Shown: positions 38,227 through 47,232 of the stretch, piece after piece
Position numbering within the stretch: position 1 is the stretch's first letter
Layout of the letters: each line of letters opens with the position of its first letter
Translations under genes and position numbers: made by a program
Notes under the pieces: model-generated
The model's database searches: none
What the model was told of the DNA's origin: nothing
The model's input: the letters and a program-made list of their open reading frames with translations, nothing else
Assembly: GCA_001898625.1 (NCBI GenBank)
Contig: MKUP01000022.1
Span: 1 to 64,000, forward strand
Direction of reading: 5' to 3'
DNA from: Burkholderiales bacterium 67-32
GTDB taxonomy: Bacteria > Pseudomonadota > Gammaproteobacteria > Burkholderiales > Burkholderiaceae_B
DNA length: 64,000 nucleotides

Positions 38227-39105
38227 ATGATCAAGGTGGTGGAAAGCGGCCAGAGCCTGGGCGCGCGTATCGAGAACCTGGACCTGTCCCGTCCGCTGGA
38301 CGACGCGCAGTTCCGGCAGGTCGAGCAGTTGCTGGGACGCCATGGCGTGTTGAGTTTTCCCGGGCAGGACCTGACTCCCGCGCACTTGCGATCCTTCGCG
38401 GCGCGCTTCGGCACGCTGGAGGTCAACGTGGCCAACAGCTATCAGGAGCCGGGCATGCCCGAGGTCATGATCCTGTCAAACATGGTGGAGGACGGCAAGC
38501 CCGTGGGGTTGGCCGATGCCGGACAGGACTGGCACACCGACATGTCCTACAGCAGGATGATCGCCTTCGCCAACATCCTGTACGGCATCCGCATACCCGT
38601 GCGCGACGGCGAACCTCTGGGCTGCACCGAATTCAGCAACATGCACGCCGCCTACGACACGCTGCCCGAAGGCCTGCGGCAGCGGCTGGACGGCATGACC
38701 GTGCTGCACGACTTCAACAAGTTCTGGGAAATGATGCGGCGGGAAAAGGGTAGCCAGCGTCCGCCGCTGACCGAGGCGCAGCGCCGCGCCAAGCCTCCCG
38801 TCTCGCACCCCGTTTTCCTGACGCACCCGATCACCGGGCGCAAGGTGCTGTACGCCAACCCCGGGTACGCGGTGCGCATCAACGAGCTGCCCGAGCACGA
38901 AAGCGACGAGATCCTGGCCTTCCTGTTCGCCCACCAGTTGCAGCCGGCCTTCCGCTATCGCCATCGCTGGGCGGTGAAGGACGTGCTGATGTGGGACAAC
39001 ATGGGCACCATCCACAATGCCGTGGCCGACTATGGCCCGGACGAACCCCGCCTGATCAAGCGCTGCCAGGTCATGGCCGACCGGTATTTCGGGGCGGCGG
39101 CATGA
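38227..39105 (+). CDS. TauD/TfdA family Fe(II)/2-oxoglutarate dioxygenase
   Basis: DWHTDMSYSRM Fe ligands, TEFSNMHAAYDTLP, HPITGRKVLYANPGYAVRI, WDNMGTIHNAVADY; SD ggaggaagga. Confidence 0.9.
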   Translation: MIKVVESGQSLGARIENLDLSRPLDDAQFRQVEQLLGRHGVLSFPGQDLTPAHLRSFAARFGTLEVNVANSYQEPGMPEVMILSNMVEDGKPVGLADAGQDWHTDMSYSRMIAFANILYGIRIPVRDGEPLGCTEFSNMHAAYDTLPEGLRQRLDGMTVLHDFNKFWEMMRREKGSQRPPLTEAQRRAKPPVSHPVFLTHPITGRKVLYANPGYAVRINELPEHESDEILAFLFAHQLQPAFRYRHRWAVKDVLMWDNMGTIHNAVADYGPDEPRLIKRCQVMADRYFGAAA

Positions 39106-39169
39106 GGCTGTCAGTTATCGCCCACGTCTCGTACTACATGACGCGGGAGACCACGAGGAGGAGACCCCA

Positions 39170-40138
39170 ATGAAAAAGACATCGACACTGCTGCTGGCGG
39201 CCACGCTGGCCGCCGCCGCGGGATCGGCCGCCGGCGCCTATCCCGACCGGCCCATACGCATGATCGTCGGCTTCGCCGCTGGCGGGCCCACCGACGTGAT
39301 CGCCCGGGTGCTGGCGCAGGAAATGACGCGCTCGCTGGGGCACCCCGTGGTGGTGGAGAACAAGGCGGGCGCCAACTCGCTGATCGCCACGCGCGAGGTG
39401 GCGGCGGCCGGGGCGGACGGATACACCGTGTTGTTCGCCTCGCTGTCGCACAACGTCAACTGGCTCCTGCTGGGCGCCAAGGCTGGCTACGACCCGCTCA
39501 AGGACTTCGCGCCGGTTTCCAACGCGGCGTCGCTACCCATGGTCGCGGTCACCGCCTACACGTCGCCGATCCAGTCCATGAAGCAGTTGATCGAGCAGGC
39601 GCGCGCCAAGCCCGACACCATCAGCTATGGTTCCGCGGGCAACGGCGGGTCGGCCCACCTGGCGGGCGCGATGCTGTCGACGATGGCCAAGGCGCGCATG
39701 ATCCACGTGCCGTTCCGCGGCAACGGCCCAGCGCTGACCGAGGTCATGGCGGGGCGCGTCTCGTTCATGTTCTATCCCATCATAGGCGTGGCCGCCAATG
39801 TCCAGGAGAAGCGCCTGAAAGTGCTGGCGGTGGGGACGCCTCAGGCCAGCGCCGAGTTTCCCGGCGTGCCGACGATGGCCGACGTCGGCTTCCCCGACTT
39901 CCAGGACACCGCGCCGTGGGTGGGACTGCTGGCGCCGGCCGGCACGCCGCAGCCGGTCGTGCGGAAGCTGAACCAGTCCATGGTCGAGGCGCTGCGGCAA
40001 CCCGACGTGCAGAAGCGCCTGAAGGAACTGGGCGCCGAAGTCATCGGCGATACGCCCGAGGCGTTCGGCAAGTTCCTGGTCCAGGACCAGAAGCGCTGGG
40101 CCGAGGTGATCAAGGCCGCCGGCATCACGGCGGAATAG
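39170..40138 (+). CDS. Bug-type substrate-binding protein
   Basis: YPDRPIRMIVGFAAGGPTDVIARVLAQEM...VVVENKAGANSLIATREVA. Confidence 0.92.
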   Translation: MKKTSTLLLAATLAAAAGSAAGAYPDRPIRMIVGFAAGGPTDVIARVLAQEMTRSLGHPVVVENKAGANSLIATREVAAAGADGYTVLFASLSHNVNWLLLGAKAGYDPLKDFAPVSNAASLPMVAVTAYTSPIQSMKQLIEQARAKPDTISYGSAGNGGSAHLAGAMLSTMAKARMIHVPFRGNGPALTEVMAGRVSFMFYPIIGVAANVQEKRLKVLAVGTPQASAEFPGVPTMADVGFPDFQDTAPWVGLLAPAGTPQPVVRKLNQSMVEALRQPDVQKRLKELGAEVIGDTPEAFGKFLVQDQKRWAEVIKAAGITAE

Positions 40139-40148
40139 GCGCGGGGTC

Positions 40149-41324
40149 ATGACGGGATTGCCACGTGCCCACAGTATCGAAGACCTGCGCCGCGCGTCGC
40201 GGCGCCGCCTGCCCCGCGCCATTTTCGATTTCTTCGACGGCGGCGCCGAAGACGAACTGACGCTGGCCGACAATTGCGCGGCCTTCCGGCGCGTCCGGCT
40301 GGCGCCGCGCGCGCTGGTTGACGTCTCGGCGGTGGATACCGGCGCGCTGGTGCTGGGCTCCCCGTCCAGCCTGCCGCTGGCCGTCGCGCCCACCGGCGCG
40401 GTGGGGTTCGGCCGCCGCGGCGGCGATATCGCCATCGCCCGCGCCGCCGCCCGCGCGGGCGTGCCCTATACGCTGTCGACCTCGGCCACCGCCTCGATCG
40501 AGCAGATCGCCGACGCCGCGCCGGGACGCCTGTGGTTCCAGGCCTACATCCTGCGCCACCGGCCGCTGCTGGAGTCGCTGATCGCCCGCGCGCGGGCGGC
40601 GGACTACGAAGGCCTGATGATCACCGTCGACCTGCCCGTGGGCGGCAAGCGCGAGCGCGACTTCCGCAACGGCCTGTCCTTCCCGTTCCACTACACCGCG
40701 CGCAACCTGCGAGACTTCGCCAGCCGGCCGGCCTGGGCGCTGGACATGCTGTGCCGCGGCGTGCCGGTGATGGAAAGCCTGAAAGGCCTGGAGGCGCCCG
40801 GCGCCGACGCCACGCGCCTGGCCTCGTCGGTGGGCCGCAGCTACGATCCCTCGTTCGATTGGGCGCGCCTGGAGGCCCTGCGCGACCAGTGGCCGCGCAA
40901 GCTCATCGTCAAGGGCGTGCTGCGCCCGGACGACGCCGACAGGCTGGCGCGCATGGGCTGCGACGCCGTGGTCGTGTCGAATCACGGCGGCCGGCAACTG
41001 GACGGCGCGGCGGCGACGCTGGACGCGCTGCCCGGCGTGGCGCGGGCCGCCGCCGGTCGCATGGAAGTGCTGGTCGATGGCGGTGTGCGGCGTGGCGGCG
41101 ACATCCTGAAGGCGCTGGCGCTGGGGGCCAACGGCGTGCTGGTGGGGCGGGCCACGCTGTGGGGCGCGATCGCCGTGGGCGAGGCGGGCGCCGCCCGCGC
41201 GCTGGACATCCTGCGCGAGGAGTTCCAGCGCGGCATGCAGCTTTGCGGCGCCCGCCGCGTGGCCGAGATCGGTCCGGATCTGCTGTTCGAGGCGCCACGC
41301 ACGTATCAAAAAAATACGGTATAG
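40149..41324 (+). CDS. FMN-dependent alpha-hydroxy-acid dehydrogenase/oxidase
   Basis: DFFDGGAEDELTL, VAPTGAVGF, KGVLRPDDADRLARMGCDAVVVSNHGGRQLD, DGGVRRGGDILKALALGANGVLVGRA. Confidence 0.92.
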   Translation: MTGLPRAHSIEDLRRASRRRLPRAIFDFFDGGAEDELTLADNCAAFRRVRLAPRALVDVSAVDTGALVLGSPSSLPLAVAPTGAVGFGRRGGDIAIARAAARAGVPYTLSTSATASIEQIADAAPGRLWFQAYILRHRPLLESLIARARAADYEGLMITVDLPVGGKRERDFRNGLSFPFHYTARNLRDFASRPAWALDMLCRGVPVMESLKGLEAPGADATRLASSVGRSYDPSFDWARLEALRDQWPRKLIVKGVLRPDDADRLARMGCDAVVVSNHGGRQLDGAAATLDALPGVARAAAGRMEVLVDGGVRRGGDILKALALGANGVLVGRATLWGAIAVGEAGAARALDILREEFQRGMQLCGARRVAEIGPDLLFEAPRTYQKNTV

Positions 41325-41339
41325 TTGCGGTCTGCACGT

Positions 41340-41415
<76 letters not shown>

Positions 41416-41424
41416 GGTTTCATT

Positions 41425-41466
41425 CAAAAACGACGTACTGCATCTTGCGATGCGGACGTCGTTTTT
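41425..41466 (+). terminator. Rho-independent terminator after tRNA-Ala
   Basis: CAAAAACGACGTactgcatcttgcgatgcggACGTCGTTTTTG long hairpin with T-run. Confidence 0.85.
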
Positions 41467-41487
41467 GTTTTGGGCGAGCCTCTGATT

Positions 41488-41516
41488 CAATGTAATGCCT
41501 ATGAGACATTACATTG
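41488..41516. promoter_or_regulatory. Perfect inverted repeat upstream of HTH gene
   Basis: CAATGTAATG-cctatgaga-CATTACATTG, 10/10 bp arms. Confidence 0.6.
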
Positions 41517-41529
41517 GTTTCTCCTTCTA

Positions 41530-41549
41530 ATGTCTCGAATAAGGGACAT
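41530..41549. promoter_or_regulatory. HTH operator-like palindrome O2
   Basis: ATGTCTCgaataaGGGACAT, 20 bp. Confidence 0.55.
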
Positions 41550-41605
41550 GGCTTGCGATAGCGTAGTGTTCCATATGCGATTCATTATCTAGGGTTTTGC
41601 CAATA

Positions 41606-41625
41606 ATGTTCCGGATATAGAACAT
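41606..41625. promoter_or_regulatory. HTH operator-like palindrome O3 overlapping the start codon
   Basis: ATGTTCcggatataGAACAT, 20 bp, ends within the ATG at 41624. Confidence 0.6.
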
Positions 41626-41947
41626 GAACCTTGCCGAACTGGGAAAAGCCTTCCGTGGTGCCCGGATGGCGGCCGATCTGACCCAACAGCAGGTCGCCGA
41701 GATGAGCGGCGTGGCGCGCGGCCGCATCAGCATGTTCGAGACGGGGGCGTTGCCCGAAATCGGCGCCGTCAAGATGCTGAGCCTTTTCGATGCCGTGGGG
41801 CTGGAGTTGATCGCGCGTCGGCCAGGGCATCAGCGCACGCTCGGCGACGTGCTGATCGAGCTTGCCGATACGGCCGACACTCCGGTCCGCCAGCGGGTGC
41901 GCAAGCGTTCCGCACATGGTGCGAAAGCCACGAAGAACCAGCCATAA
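41624..41947 (+). CDS. Xre/HipB-like helix-turn-helix protein
   Basis: LGKAFRGARMAADLTQQQVAEMSGVARGRISMFETGALPEIGAVKMLSLFDAVGLEL. Confidence 0.85.
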   Translation: MNLAELGKAFRGARMAADLTQQQVAEMSGVARGRISMFETGALPEIGAVKMLSLFDAVGLELIARRPGHQRTLGDVLIELADTADTPVRQRVRKRSAHGAKATKNQP

Positions 41948-41952
41948 GCCGC

Positions 41953-43053
41953 TCAATGCGGCTTGACCGCCACCTTCAGTACATTGTCCCGCTGGTTCGC
42001 GAACAGTTCGTAGGCCGCCACGATGTCGTCCAGCTTGAACTGGTGGGTCACCAGCAGCCCCAGGTCCAGGCGCCCGGATTCCAGCACGTTGATCAGCCGC
42101 CGCATCCGTTCCTTGCCGCCGGGGCATAGCGCGGTATTGATCTTGTGGTCGCCCAGCCCGGCGGCGAAGGCCGACAGCGGCAGGGTCAGGTCCTCGGAAT
42201 AGACGCCCAGGCTGGACAGGGTGCCGCCCGGCTTGAGCACGCGCAGCGCGGACGCGAAGGTCGACTGGGTGCCCAGGGCCTCGATCGAGGCATCCACGCC
42301 GCGGCCGCCGGTCAGCTTCATGATCTCGTCCACCACGTCGCATTCGCGGAAATTCAGCGCGACGTCCGCCCCCAGCTTGCGGGCGATGTCGAGCCGGTGC
42401 GGGTTGCCGTCGATGGCGATGATGGTCGTCGCGCCCGACAGCCGGGCGCCGGCGGTGGCGCACAGGCCGATGGGGCCCTGGGCGAACACGGCCACCACGT
42501 CGCCGATGCGGATGTTGGCGTTCTCGGCGCCCTTGAAGCCGGTGGACATGATGTCCGGGCACATCAGCACCTGTTCGTCGGTCAGGCCGTCCGGGATCGG
42601 GGCAAGGTTGGCCTGGGCATCGGGCACCAGCACGTATTCCGCCTGGGTGCCGTCGATGAGGTTGCCGAAGCGCCAGCCGGCGGTGGCCTTGTAGCCGTGG
42701 CAGCCGCACAGGCCCTGCGGGACCAGGTAGCTGCCGTCCTGCGACGGCACGCCGTCCTGGGCGGCGTAGGAGTTGAAATTGGGGCAGATGGCGCCGGCGA
42801 TGACGCGCTGGCCTTCTTGGTAGCCGGCCACGGCGCTGCCGAGTTTCTCGATCACGCCCACCGGCTCGTGGCCCACGGTCAGGCCCGGCGCGACGGGGTA
42901 TTCGCCTTTCAGGATGTGGATGTCGGTGCCGCAGATGGTGGTGGTGGTGATGCGGACCAGGGCGTCGTTCGGGCCCACGTCGGGGATGGGTTTGTCCGCG
43001 ATCTCGATGCGCCCGGGCGCGACGAATACGGCGGCTTTCATCATGGCAGTCAT
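41953..43053 (-). CDS. Zn-dependent alcohol dehydrogenase family protein
   Basis: TTTTICGTDIHILKGEYPVAPGLTVGHEPVGVIE; Rossmann VAVFAQGPIGLCATAGARL. Confidence 0.9.
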   Translation of the reverse strand: MTAMMKAAVFVAPGRIEIADKPIPDVGPNDALVRITTTTICGTDIHILKGEYPVAPGLTVGHEPVGVIEKLGSAVAGYQEGQRVIAGAICPNFNSYAAQDGVPSQDGSYLVPQGLCGCHGYKATAGWRFGNLIDGTQAEYVLVPDAQANLAPIPDGLTDEQVLMCPDIMSTGFKGAENANIRIGDVVAVFAQGPIGLCATAGARLSGATTIIAIDGNPHRLDIARKLGADVALNFRECDVVDEIMKLTGGRGVDASIEALGTQSTFASALRVLKPGGTLSSLGVYSEDLTLPLSAFAAGLGDHKINTALCPGGKERMRRLINVLESGRLDLGLLVTHQFKLDDIVAAYELFANQRDNVLKVAVKPH

Positions 43054-43086
43054 CGTTCGGCCTCCGGAAGGAAAAGGGGTGGAACC

Positions 43087-43128
43087 ATTACACAGGAGAT
43101 CCGGGACAGTCTGATTGATCCAGGTCAG
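43087..43128 (-). promoter_or_regulatory. FNR/ANR-type site with class II promoter geometry
   Basis: TTGATccagGTCAG at 43115-43128 and minus-strand -10 TGTAAT at 43092-43087; centre to predicted TSS about -41.5. Confidence 0.6.
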
Positions 43129-43318
43129 TCGCGGCCATGATTGGACGGAAACAGTGGGTTACCCCGGCCGGCGGAAATATGCTTAAAACCCATGTTCATA
43201 AGATGCGGTCAATTTCGCCTTACTGCCCGCTAATCCGCATAAAATCTAAGGTTTACGTCCGACGGCCAGTCATGGTTTGGTAAACTGGCCCGACTATCTA
43301 GATGGGATCCGACAGGCC

Positions 43319-44095
43319 ATGGCCGCTTTCAATACCGAACGCGTCACGAGCGTTCATCACTGGAACGAGACGCTTTTCAGCTTCAAGACCACGCGCGATC
43401 CCGCGCTGCGTTTCCACAACGGCCATTTCGTCATGATCGGCCTGGAGGTCGAGGGCAAGCCGCTGATGCGTGCCTACAGCATCGCCAGCGCCAACTACGA
43501 GGAACACCTCGAGTTCCTGAGCATCAAGGTGCCCAACGGCCCGCTCACGTCGCGCCTGCAGCACCTGAAGGAAGGCGATTCCATCCTGGTCAGCCGCAAG
43601 CCGGTCGGCACCCTGGTGGTGGACGACCTGCTGCCCGGCAAGAACCTATACCTGTTCGGCACGGGTACGGGCCTGGCGCCCTTCATGAGCATCATCAAGG
43701 ATCCCGACGTCTACGAGCGCTTCGAGAAAGTGGTGCTGGTGCACGGCGTGCGCTGGGGCAGCGAACTGGCCTATTCGGACTACATCGGCAGCGACCTGCC
43801 GGGCAACGAGTACTTCGGCGAAATGGTGCGCGACAAGCTGATCTACTACCCCACGGTCACGCGCGAGCCGTTCCGCAACCAGGGCCGCATCACCGACCTC
43901 CTGACCAGCGGCAAGCTGGCGGCGGACACCGGCCTGCCGCCCATCAATCCCGAGCACGACCGCGCCATGCTGTGCGGCAGCCCGCACATGCTGGCCGACG
44001 TCACCGCCATCCTGGATGGCCTGGGCTTCAAGGCGTCCGAGCACACCGGCCATGCCGGGGACTACGTGGTCGAGCGCGCCTTCGTCGAGAAGTAA
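43319..44095 (+). CDS. fpr: Ferredoxin--NADP reductase
   Basis: ALRFHNGHFVMIGLEVEGKPLMRAYSIASANYEEHLEFLSIKVPNGPLTSRLQ; GTGTGLAPFMSIIKDP; VERAFVEK C-terminus. Confidence 0.92.
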   Translation: MAAFNTERVTSVHHWNETLFSFKTTRDPALRFHNGHFVMIGLEVEGKPLMRAYSIASANYEEHLEFLSIKVPNGPLTSRLQHLKEGDSILVSRKPVGTLVVDDLLPGKNLYLFGTGTGLAPFMSIIKDPDVYERFEKVVLVHGVRWGSELAYSDYIGSDLPGNEYFGEMVRDKLIYYPTVTREPFRNQGRITDLLTSGKLAADTGLPPINPEHDRAMLCGSPHMLADVTAILDGLGFKASEHTGHAGDYVVERAFVEK

Positions 44096-44101
44096 TCCGG
44101 A

Positions 44102-44590
44102 TCAGTGCACGAGCCGGCCGGACTCGGCCAGCTCCCGGATGCGCTGGACCGTGTCCATGTCGGCGGCGATGTAAGCTTGCTTGCGCAGGGCCACCACGGT
44201 TTCGTCCAGCTCGCTGTGACCTTCCTGCAGGTCCAGCTCGTAGATGAAGCGCAGGAACAGCACGTCGGGTTCGGGTTCCTCGATGCGGACCGTGGCTTCG
44301 CTGCGCGGCCACAGTTCGGTGGCGGTGGCCAGCACCTTGACCTGCCGCATGGGCGTCAGCGTGACCTCGTCGTGGACCTGGAACGGCCCGAAGTCGAGCA
44401 CGCGCTTGAGCACCGTGTGCTCCGTCCCGACCGCTTCCGCCTCGATGGTGCAGCTTTCCAGACCCATGACGAATTCCGTGGGCTCGTGCGCCCGGATGAA
44501 CAGCCCGCGCCAGATCTGCTCGCGCGTGAGCGGCGTAAGCAGGGGGACGAGCGGGTCGTTGATCTGGATGAGGTGTTCGAAGCGAAGCAT
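44102..44590 (-). CDS. DUF1857/AtaL-like SRPBCC protein
   Basis: MLRFEHLIQINDPLVPLLTPLTREQIWRGLFIRAHEPTEFVMGLESC. Confidence 0.75.
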   Translation of the reverse strand: MLRFEHLIQINDPLVPLLTPLTREQIWRGLFIRAHEPTEFVMGLESCTIEAEAVGTEHTVLKRVLDFGPFQVHDEVTLTPMRQVKVLATATELWPRSEATVRIEEPEPDVLFLRFIYELDLQEGHSELDETVVALRKQAYIAADMDTVQRIRELAESGRLVH

Positions 44591-44649
44591 GGAGAGCGCG
44601 GTTCCCGGGATGTTCTTCCAAGGATACCGCGCTCCGGCGCGCCTGGGCG

Positions 44650-46620
44650 CTAGTCGATGAGCATGGGCAGCACCATCAGTTGCTGTCCGTTGACGTGCAT
44701 GCGCCGCTGCAGCGAGTTGATCGCCTGGTTGTGCAGCAGGCGGGTGACGAAATTCTCGCGCTTGAACACCAGCTTGCTGGCGAAGACGATGGTGTTGGGA
44801 TATTCCTGCAGGACTTCGGTGATTTCCTTTTCCAGGGTCTGCACGGCATCGGTGCCGAAGCTCAGGCGGCTGGTCGCGGCCATGCCGTAGCTGTTGCAGA
44901 AGCGCTCGAAGAATTTCAGCGAAGTCGTCGCCTGCAGCTTCATCGCCTCCATCGCTTCCGGGCCGCCGTAGACCTGGGCGTCCACGGTCCGCGCGTTGAT
45001 GAAGATGAAGTTCTTGAAGTGATCGGGGAACATGCGCTGCACCCACAGCAGCGCGTGCAGGCCGCCGCCGCGGCTGGAGCCGACCAGGAAGGCGGCGGTG
45101 GGCGCATAGGGGTCGAGCGCGGGCGGCGAGCAGTCCGAGCCGAAGGACTGGTCGGCGAAGATGTCGTCGATCGCGGCGATGCGCCGCCGCGTTTCGCGGT
45201 AGTGCGACCGTATCCCCAGGCAGATGAAGATCAGCACGCTGGTGATGAGCAGCGTGGCCCAGCCGCCCTCGAAGAATTTCTCGACGATGGTGACGACCAG
45301 GATGGAACTGGTGATGGTGACGGCCACCAGCGACAGGGCCAGGCGCTGCCGCCAGTGCTTTTTGTGCAGGGGCTTGTGGCGGTTGCGTATCCAGAAGGTC
45401 GACAAGCCCGCCAGCGACAGCGTGAAGGTCAGGAACACGTTGATCGAGTACAGCACCACCAGGACGGATACCTTGCCCCCCGTCAGCAGCAGGATGGCGA
45501 AGGCGGAGATGCCCATCAGCAGGATGCCGTTCTCGGTAACCAGCCGGTTCGACAGGTAGCGGAAGCGGTGCGGCATCCAGGAATCGGAAGCCATGTTGGA
45601 CAGCACCGAGGGGCCGCCCAGGAAACCGGTGTTGGCGGCCACGAACAACAGGCCTGCCTCGAAAGCCAGAACCACGGTCAGCGCCACGACCAGGTTGCCG
45701 CCGCCGAAGCCCATTTCACCAAGCACGTTGCCGAACACCACGGCGTTCAGGGTCTGGCCCTCCACCGGCGCCGCGTTCCACAGCAGGTAGAGCAGGATGA
45801 TGCCGCCGGCGGTGAAGGCCAGGCTGATGGCCATCAGCAGCATGGTCGCCTTGCCGGTATGGACCACCGGCTCGGCCAGGCGGTCGACGTTGTTGGAGAC
45901 CGCCTCGATCCCGGTGTAGGTGCCGCCGCCCAGCGAATAGGCCTTCAGGAACACCGCCAGCACGAAGAACCAGCCAGACTCCTGCGAGAACTCGCGCACT
46001 TCCCTGATCGTGTCGGGAATCAGCAGCGGCAGACCCTCGGCGTGGGCGAAGATGCCCCAGGCGATCAGGATGGCGTGCGTGACCACGAAGCCGGCGAAGA
46101 TGGGCAAGAGGACCTTGATGCTTTCCTTGGCGCCGCGCAGGTTCAGCCATATCAGCAGGAGCACCATCACACAGGCGGTCCACAGCTTGAACGTCTGCCA
46201 GCTTGCCGGCAGCAGCGAGAACAGCGCGTCGGTGCCGCTGGCCACGGAAATGGCGATGGTCAGCACATAGTCCACGATCAGCGCCGAGCCGGATACCAGG
46301 CCGGCCGTGGGGCCGAGCAGCGCGGTCGAGACCCGGTAGCCGCCGCCGCCGGTGGGGAACAGTTCGATGACCTGGTTGTAGGCCAGCGCGACGACGAACA
46401 CCGTGATGGCGGTGGCGATGGCCAGGAAGAGGGCGAGGTGGGTATGGGCGCCCAGCGCGCGGAACGCTTCCTCGGGACCGTAGGACGACGAGGACAGGCC
46501 GTCCGCGCCCAGCCCCACCCAGGCCAGGAAGGCCGCCAGCGCGAGGGAATGCCGGGTGTCCGGGGACAGCGGGTCCCGGGCCTTGCCCAGCAGACGCTCG
46601 CGCCATGAGGTTGCTTTCAT
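44650..46620 (-). CDS. APC-superfamily amino acid/potassium permease
   Basis: 12-TM core GADGLSSSSYGPEEAFRALG...ELFPTGGGGYRVSTALLGPTAGLVSGSALIVDYVLT plus cytosolic C-terminal domain. Confidence 0.87.
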   Translation of the reverse strand: MKATSWRERLLGKARDPLSPDTRHSLALAAFLAWVGLGADGLSSSSYGPEEAFRALGAHTHLALFLAIATAITVFVVALAYNQVIELFPTGGGGYRVSTALLGPTAGLVSGSALIVDYVLTIAISVASGTDALFSLLPASWQTFKLWTACVMVLLLIWLNLRGAKESIKVLLPIFAGFVVTHAILIAWGIFAHAEGLPLLIPDTIREVREFSQESGWFFVLAVFLKAYSLGGGTYTGIEAVSNNVDRLAEPVVHTGKATMLLMAISLAFTAGGIILLYLLWNAAPVEGQTLNAVVFGNVLGEMGFGGGNLVVALTVVLAFEAGLLFVAANTGFLGGPSVLSNMASDSWMPHRFRYLSNRLVTENGILLMGISAFAILLLTGGKVSVLVVLYSINVFLTFTLSLAGLSTFWIRNRHKPLHKKHWRQRLALSLVAVTITSSILVVTIVEKFFEGGWATLLITSVLIFICLGIRSHYRETRRRIAAIDDIFADQSFGSDCSPPALDPYAPTAAFLVGSSRGGGLHALLWVQRMFPDHFKNFIFINARTVDAQVYGGPEAMEAMKLQATTSLKFFERFCNSYGMAATSRLSFGTDAVQTLEKEITEVLQEYPNTIVFASKLVFKRENFVTRLLHNQAINSLQRRMHVNGQQLMVLPMLID

Positions 46621-46829
46621 ACGAAGGGATTCCTGCTGCCTGGTGTCGGGTGGCTTCTTGATCGCGCGGCGCGCAGCGTACGCTTTTGGAAGGAATCGCG
46701 CTTTGAAGGCCATTCTAGCAACAGGGGAAATTGTTACCCCAGGGCGGGGCGAGCACTATGACAAACGAATTTCTGATAGCTTTATGCATAGGCGCCTACG
46801 GGCGCGTATCCCCATTCCTCGAGGCACGC

Positions 46830-47219
46830 ATGAGCAAGCAGATCATCCATACCGACGCAGCACCGGCGGCCGTTGGCCCGTATTCCCAGGCCGTGGCCGT
46901 GCCCGCTTCCGGCAAGACCGTCTATCTGTCGGGCCAGATCGGGCTGATTCCCGCCACCGGCCAGCTGGAGACGGGCAGTTTCGAGGCCCAGGTGCGCCAG
47001 GCCTTCGCCAACATGGAAGCGGTGGTGCGCCAGGCGGGCGGCACGCTGGACCAGGTCGTCAAGCTGACGCTGTTCCTGACCGACCTGTCCAAGTTCGGCA
47101 CCGCCAACGACATCATGGCCCAACTGATCCCCCAGCCTTTCCCCGCCCGTTCCACGGTGGGCGTGGCCGCCTTGCCCAAGGGCGCCGAGTTCGAGGTCGA
47201 GGCGATCCTGGTCATCTGA
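46830..47219 (+). CDS. ridA: RidA family reactive intermediate deaminase
   Basis: TDAAPAAVGPYSQAVAVPASGKTVYLSGQIGLIPATGQL...RSTVGVAALPKGAEFEVEAILV. Confidence 0.93.
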   Translation: MSKQIIHTDAAPAAVGPYSQAVAVPASGKTVYLSGQIGLIPATGQLETGSFEAQVRQAFANMEAVVRQAGGTLDQVVKLTLFLTDLSKFGTANDIMAQLIPQPFPARSTVGVAALPKGAEFEVEAILVI

Positions 47220-47232
47220 TCCAGGCCGATAC

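Noticed and set aside
41624-43053. HipAB-type toxin-antitoxin module
   Set aside because: HTH resembles HipB but the next gene is a convergent alcohol dehydrogenase, not HipA
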